64,000 nucleotides of DNA. It comes from Chara braunii. Lineage: Eukaryota; Streptophyta; Charophyceae; Charales; Characeae. A model generated the notes under the pieces. It saw only the letters and a list, made by a program, of their open reading frames with translations. It was not told the origin of the DNA and searched no databases. Location of the stretch: contig BFEA01000132.1 of assembly GCA_003427395.1 (NCBI GenBank), forward strand, positions 994,290 to 1,058,289, in the 5' to 3' direction. The stretch's first letter is position 1. The number at the start of each line of letters is the position of its first letter. The translations under genes were made by a program, and so were the position numbers. This document shows positions 63,392 to 64,000 of the stretch, one piece after another.

Positions 63392-64000
63392 AGGAGTCAT
63401 CAACACTCTCTACAGCAAGGGAAGCTGAACAGTCAGTTGCAGGCCCTTCCAAGGAGCCTGAATCTGATCAACAGCTTGCTCTTGAAGCCCGAACTGATGT
63501 TGAATCCAAGGCTGGTGCAGTCCAAGTACTTTACACCGAGCCTTGGGAAGAGACTAAGGAAGTTGACTTCCACTCTCACCTGGAACATTGGCTGCAGCTC
63601 AAGCAGCAACGCCGTGTTCAAGGGAGTGTGGAGCTAACCTTCTTTAAGTTACTCATTAACCGCCGATACATCCGTGTGCTGATTGATAAGGACTAACTTA
63701 TTTTCCCTTAACGAGATTCGTAAGGCGGGCCTGGGAATGAAGCAAGTGGAGTTGCAGAACCCTTGTCAGACCCAGGTGGGCAACCAAGAGGTTGTCACCT
63801 CAACACATGCTGTCAAAGGTATGCGCGTCACTTCACACTGTCACACATGAGTTGAACTTTTATGTCATGGACAAGTGTCCGTTTGGCGCGGTTATTGGTT
63901 TGGGTTGGTTAAAGGCTCATTGCCTAAGGACCACGTGGGCGGATAATCAGTTCGTGGTGCGTGATGCCAAGGGGAACGAGCGTACCGTTCTATTGGACGA
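63289..64000 (+). pseudogene. Retropepsin region, family I, runs off window
   Basis: The pol frame overlaps the end of gag by about 100 bases in a different phase and is open to TAA 63694-63696. It carries the TEPWEETKEVDFHSHLEHW block and the LLINRRYIRVLIDKD segment leading into protease. Compared with the 25.5-kb copy, several bases are missing at 63688-63695, just where the catalytic D-S/T-G should be. After that the reading resumes in another phase with EIRKAGLGMKQVELQN, and a second small deletion near 63828 shifts it again. The ILG-type block (AVIGLGWLKAH) is at about 63888-63920. The protease is inactive. Confidence 0.7.

Overview
This window reads as nuclear DNA from a large, repeat-filled eukaryotic genome. 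I see no bacterial operons, no dense coding and no intact ordinary gene that I can name. Nearly everything recognisable is mobile DNA or its debris. The pieces are Ty3/gypsy LTR retrotransposons (one with a chromodomain after integrase), a LINE 3' end, tRNA-derived SINEs, two hAT-like miniature elements and U6 snRNA pseudogenes. The retroelement style (initiator-tRNA-Met-like primer sites, chromoviruses, long LTRs) fits a green-lineage genome. My best guess is a streptophyte (Chara-like) alga or plant, but that is inference.

Layout. 0.6-4.6 kb is a large imperfect palindrome whose arms each carry a copy of the same unknown ORF. 7.4-9.2 kb holds the best candidate for a non-transposon gene: unknown product, one intact 232-residue ORF, degraded upstream ORFs, and a poly(A) signal. 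11.05-11.81 kb is a hAT-like MITE with TIRs and target duplication. 14.9-17.1 kb is a satellite of about 61-bp monomers; each contains a hairpin with an almost invariant ATAAGTT loop and monomer-specific, mostly complementary arms. An AT-rich island splits it. 17.1-18.0 kb is a tandem tRNA-Ser-like SINE. 18-24 kb contains dispersed repeats and SINE heads.

22.8-31.7 kb is a nested wreck of one Ty3/gypsy family ('family I'): a minus-strand leader and LTR abut a plus-strand gag-PR-RT-RNaseH-IN copy. That copy is interrupted by a 2.5-kb block with a GC-rich 51-bp minisatellite and by a 324-bp hAT-like insertion. 31.7-40 kb holds a gag-like fragment, a 300-bp duplication, SINE-like pieces, another family-I LTR and two U6-derived sequences. 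40.1-47 kb is a nearly full-length but frameshifted minus-strand chromovirus ('family II', element A). It shares a 1.2-kb LTR with a second, truncated minus-strand chromovirus (element B, 48.4-51.1 kb). 51.1-52.2 kb is a dispersed repeat that cuts element B.

52.6-55.4 kb is a family-I internal-deletion derivative. 56.2-57.4 kb is a LINE reverse-transcriptase 3' end. From 57.4 kb to the window end there are two plus-strand family-I 5' ends (LTR, primer site, leader). The second runs into a gag spoiled by only two stop codons, then into a broken protease.

No autonomous element here is intact: every gag or pol frame has stops, frameshifts, deletions or truncation. Assembly gaps (N) lie at 1076, 15485, 22978, 32660-32674 and 52350-52444.
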